This document shows, in pieces, positions 5,434-6,785 of a stretch of 6,785 nucleotides of DNA. The notes below the pieces were generated by a model. That model saw only the letters and a program-made list of their open reading frames with translations, searched no databases and was not told where the DNA came from. The translations under genes and the position numbers were made by a program. Position 1 is the stretch's first letter. Each line of letters begins with the position of its first letter. Source of the stretch: Campylobacteraceae bacterium (GTDB taxonomy: Bacteria; Campylobacterota; Campylobacteria; Campylobacterales; Sulfurovaceae); the NCBI GenBank assembly GCA_027066355.1, contig JAMONW010000138.1, positions 1-6,785 of the forward strand. The letters run 5' to 3'.

Positions 5434-5454
5434 TGTTACTGTTACTCTGTAACA
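5434..5454 (+). promoter_or_regulatory. possible operator or 5' leader hairpin before ccoN
   Basis: TGTTAC (5440-5445), spacer TCT, GTAACA (5449-5454) form a perfect 15-base inverted repeat. A second copy of TGTTAC stands directly upstream at 5434-5439, so either left arm can pair with the right arm. The site lies just after the proximal TATAAT box. As DNA it could be a repressor operator at the transcription start; as RNA it could be a small stem near the 5' end of the ccoN message. I do not recognise the regulator. Confidence 0.45.
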
Positions 5455-5468
5455 AAATTAATTTTATT

Positions 5469-5474
5469 AGGAGG
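5469..5474 (+). promoter_or_regulatory. strong ribosome binding site of ccoN
   Basis: AGGAGG lies 5 bases before the ATG at 5480 and is the strongest site in the window. It follows the palindrome AAAATTAATTTT (5454-5465) and fixes the ccoN start. Confidence 0.85.
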
Positions 5475-5479
5475 GCTAT

Positions 5480-6785
5480 ATGCAATCTAATGCAGCTTTG
5501 GAATATGACTATTCTGTTGCTAAACTATATATGTGGACAGCAGTCATTTTCGGTATAGTTGGTATGACAATAGGTGTTTTAATAGCATCACAATTGGCAT
5601 TTCCAGATTTAAACTATTTACTTGGTGAGTATGGAACTTTTTCAAGACTTAGACCACTACACACAAATGTAGTTATTTATGGATTTACTGTAAGTGGTAT
5701 TTTCTCAACATTTTATTACGCTGGTCAAAGAGTTTTAAAAGTTTCTATGGGAGAGTCTAAATTACTACTATTTTTAGGTAAATTACAATTTTTATTATAT
5801 TTAATTGCAGCAACTGGTTTAGTTATCTCTTTAGGTATGGGTATTACGGCATCTAAAGAGTATGCTCAAATGGAGTGGCCATTAGATTTATTAATTGTTG
5901 TTATTTGGGTTATTTGGGGTGTTATAATGTTTGGTCTTATTGGTATGAGAAGAGAGAAAACATTATATATTTCTATGTGGTATTATATTGCTACATTCCT
6001 TGGAGTTGCAATGCTTTATTTATTTAATAATGCAGAAGTTCCTACTATATTCTTCTCTGGTGGAGTTGGTGCTTGGTATCACTCTGTGAGTATGTATGCA
6101 GGAACAAATGATGCATTAGTTCAATGGTGGTGGGGACACAATGCAGTTGCATTTGTTTTTACAGTTCCTATTATTGCAATTATTTACTATTTCTTACCAA
6201 AAGAGTCTGGTCAAGCAGTTTATTCATATAAGCTATCTTTAGCAGCATTCTGGGGATTAATGTTTGTTTATCTTTGGGCTGGTTCTCACCACCTATTATG
6301 GTCAACAGTTCCTGATTGGATGCAAACAATGGGTTCAGTATTCTCAGTTGTATTAATTTTACCATCTTGGGGATCTGCAATTAACATGCTACTTACAATG
6401 AAAGGTGAGTGGAATCAGTTAACTGAAAACCCATTAATTAAGTTTATGGTATTAGCATCAACATTCTATATGCTTTCAACTTTAGAGGGACCAATTCAAG
6501 CAGTTAAATCTGTTAATGCAATTGCACACTTTACAGATTGGATTCCTGGACACGTTCATGATGGTGTTCTTGGTTGGGTTGCATTTATGATTTTTGCTGC
6601 TTTAATGCACATGGCTCCAAGAGTATTTAAGAGAGAAATTTACTCTAAATCACTACTTGAATCACAATTCTGGATTCAAACAATAGGTGTTGTTTTATAC
6701 TTTACATCTATGTGGATTGCAGGTATTACACAAGGTATGATGTGGAGAGCAGTTGATGAGTATGGTAACTTAGTATATAGCTTTA
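5480..6785 (+). CDS. ccoN: cbb3-type cytochrome c oxidase subunit I (3' end outside the window)
   Basis: CcoN is the catalytic subunit of the high-affinity cbb3 oxidase in the inner membrane; it reduces O2 at a haem b3-CuB centre and pumps protons, and suits low-oxygen respiration. The frame is open for 435 codons to the right edge, so only a modest C-terminal part is missing (family length is about 475-490 residues). All expected ligands are visible: His61 in RPLHTN and His360 for the low-spin haem b; His358 in PGHVH for haem b3; His220 in WWWGHNAV, His270 and His271 in WAGSHHLLW for CuB; and Tyr264 at the place of the His-Tyr cross-link. By eye there are about eleven hydrophobic helices, the first at 16-38. 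The start is set by AGGAGG and by the usual N-terminus (LEYDYSVAKLY). ccoO, ccoQ and ccoP would be expected downstream of the window. Upstream is a 215-bp leader with promoter-like boxes, consistent with the first gene of an operon. Confidence 0.97.
   Translation, partial: MQSNAALEYDYSVAKLYMWTAVIFGIVGMTIGVLIASQLAFPDLNYLLGEYGTFSRLRPLHTNVVIYGFTVSGIFSTFYYAGQRVLKVSMGESKLLLFLGKLQFLLYLIAATGLVISLGMGITASKEYAQMEWPLDLLIVVIWVIWGVIMFGLIGMRREKTLYISMWYYIATFLGVAMLYLFNNAEVPTIFFSGGVGAWYHSVSMYAGTNDALVQWWWGHNAVAFVFTVPIIAIIYYFLPKESGQAVYSYKLSLAAFWGLMFVYLWAGSHHLLWSTVPDWMQTMGSVFSVVLILPSWGSAINMLLTMKGEWNQLTENPLIKFMVLASTFYMLSTLEGPIQAVKSVNAIAHFTDWIPGHVHDGVLGWVAFMIFAALMHMAPRVFKREIYSKSLLESQFWIQTIGVVLYFTSMWIAGITQGMMWRAVDEYGNLVYSF

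Noticed and set aside
6180..6380. 66-codon minus-strand open frame within ccoN
   Set aside because: It is antisense to the CuB-ligand region of CcoN; the plus-strand frame carries all conserved histidines and is clearly the coding one.
1..6785. A novel multi-gene defence, mobile or biosynthetic system
   Set aside because: Every plus-strand gene except the DUF507 protein belongs to a known housekeeping family, there are no transposase, integrase, nuclease or repeat-array signatures, and base composition looks uniform throughout.

Overview
The window reads as ordinary chromosome of a very AT-rich member of the Campylobacterota (Epsilonproteobacteria). The case rests on heavy AGA/TTA/ATA codon use, dense short-spaced genes all on the + strand, the pairing of a short HisZ-like protein with purA and of a DUF507 protein with carA, an EYNLAG-type D-Ala-D-Ala ligase, and a CcoN-type (cbb3) oxidase subunit. 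An Arcobacter-like or Sulfurimonas-like genome is plausible; the genus cannot be fixed from this sequence alone.

Layout. (1) Positions 1-2919 look like one tightly packed transcription unit: the 3' end of a class V aminotransferase, a HisZ-like ATP phosphoribosyltransferase regulatory subunit (GTG start, sharing one base with the upstream stop), purA (TTG start, one base after the upstream stop) and a DUF507 protein whose Shine-Dalgarno contains the purA stop codon. (2) After 77 bp comes carA, the glutaminase subunit of carbamoyl-phosphate synthase; carB is not here. (3) After 102 bp holding a heptamer tandem repeat comes ddl, ending in a hairpin that spans its stop codon. (4) A 215-bp leader carries two or more TATAAT-type boxes, three long A-tracts and three short inverted repeats. 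(5) ccoN starts at 5480 with a strong AGGAGG site and runs off the right edge after 435 codons with all expected haem and copper histidines.

How the genes relate. The first block joins nucleotide and amino-acid metabolism. PurA makes the AMP precursor adenylosuccinate. HisZ normally activates HisG, which consumes ATP and PRPP, and the histidine pathway returns AICAR to purine synthesis. CarA feeds pyrimidine and arginine synthesis. Ddl serves peptidoglycan synthesis. ccoN begins a separate respiratory operon with its own elaborate promoter region.

I found no tRNA, rRNA, CRISPR, insertion sequence, prophage or defence gene, and no minus-strand gene I can support. No undescribed multi-gene system is evident. 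The points most worth a second look are the ccoN leader, the degenerate HisRS-like fold of the purA-linked HisZ protein, and a possible internal duplication in the DUF507 protein.
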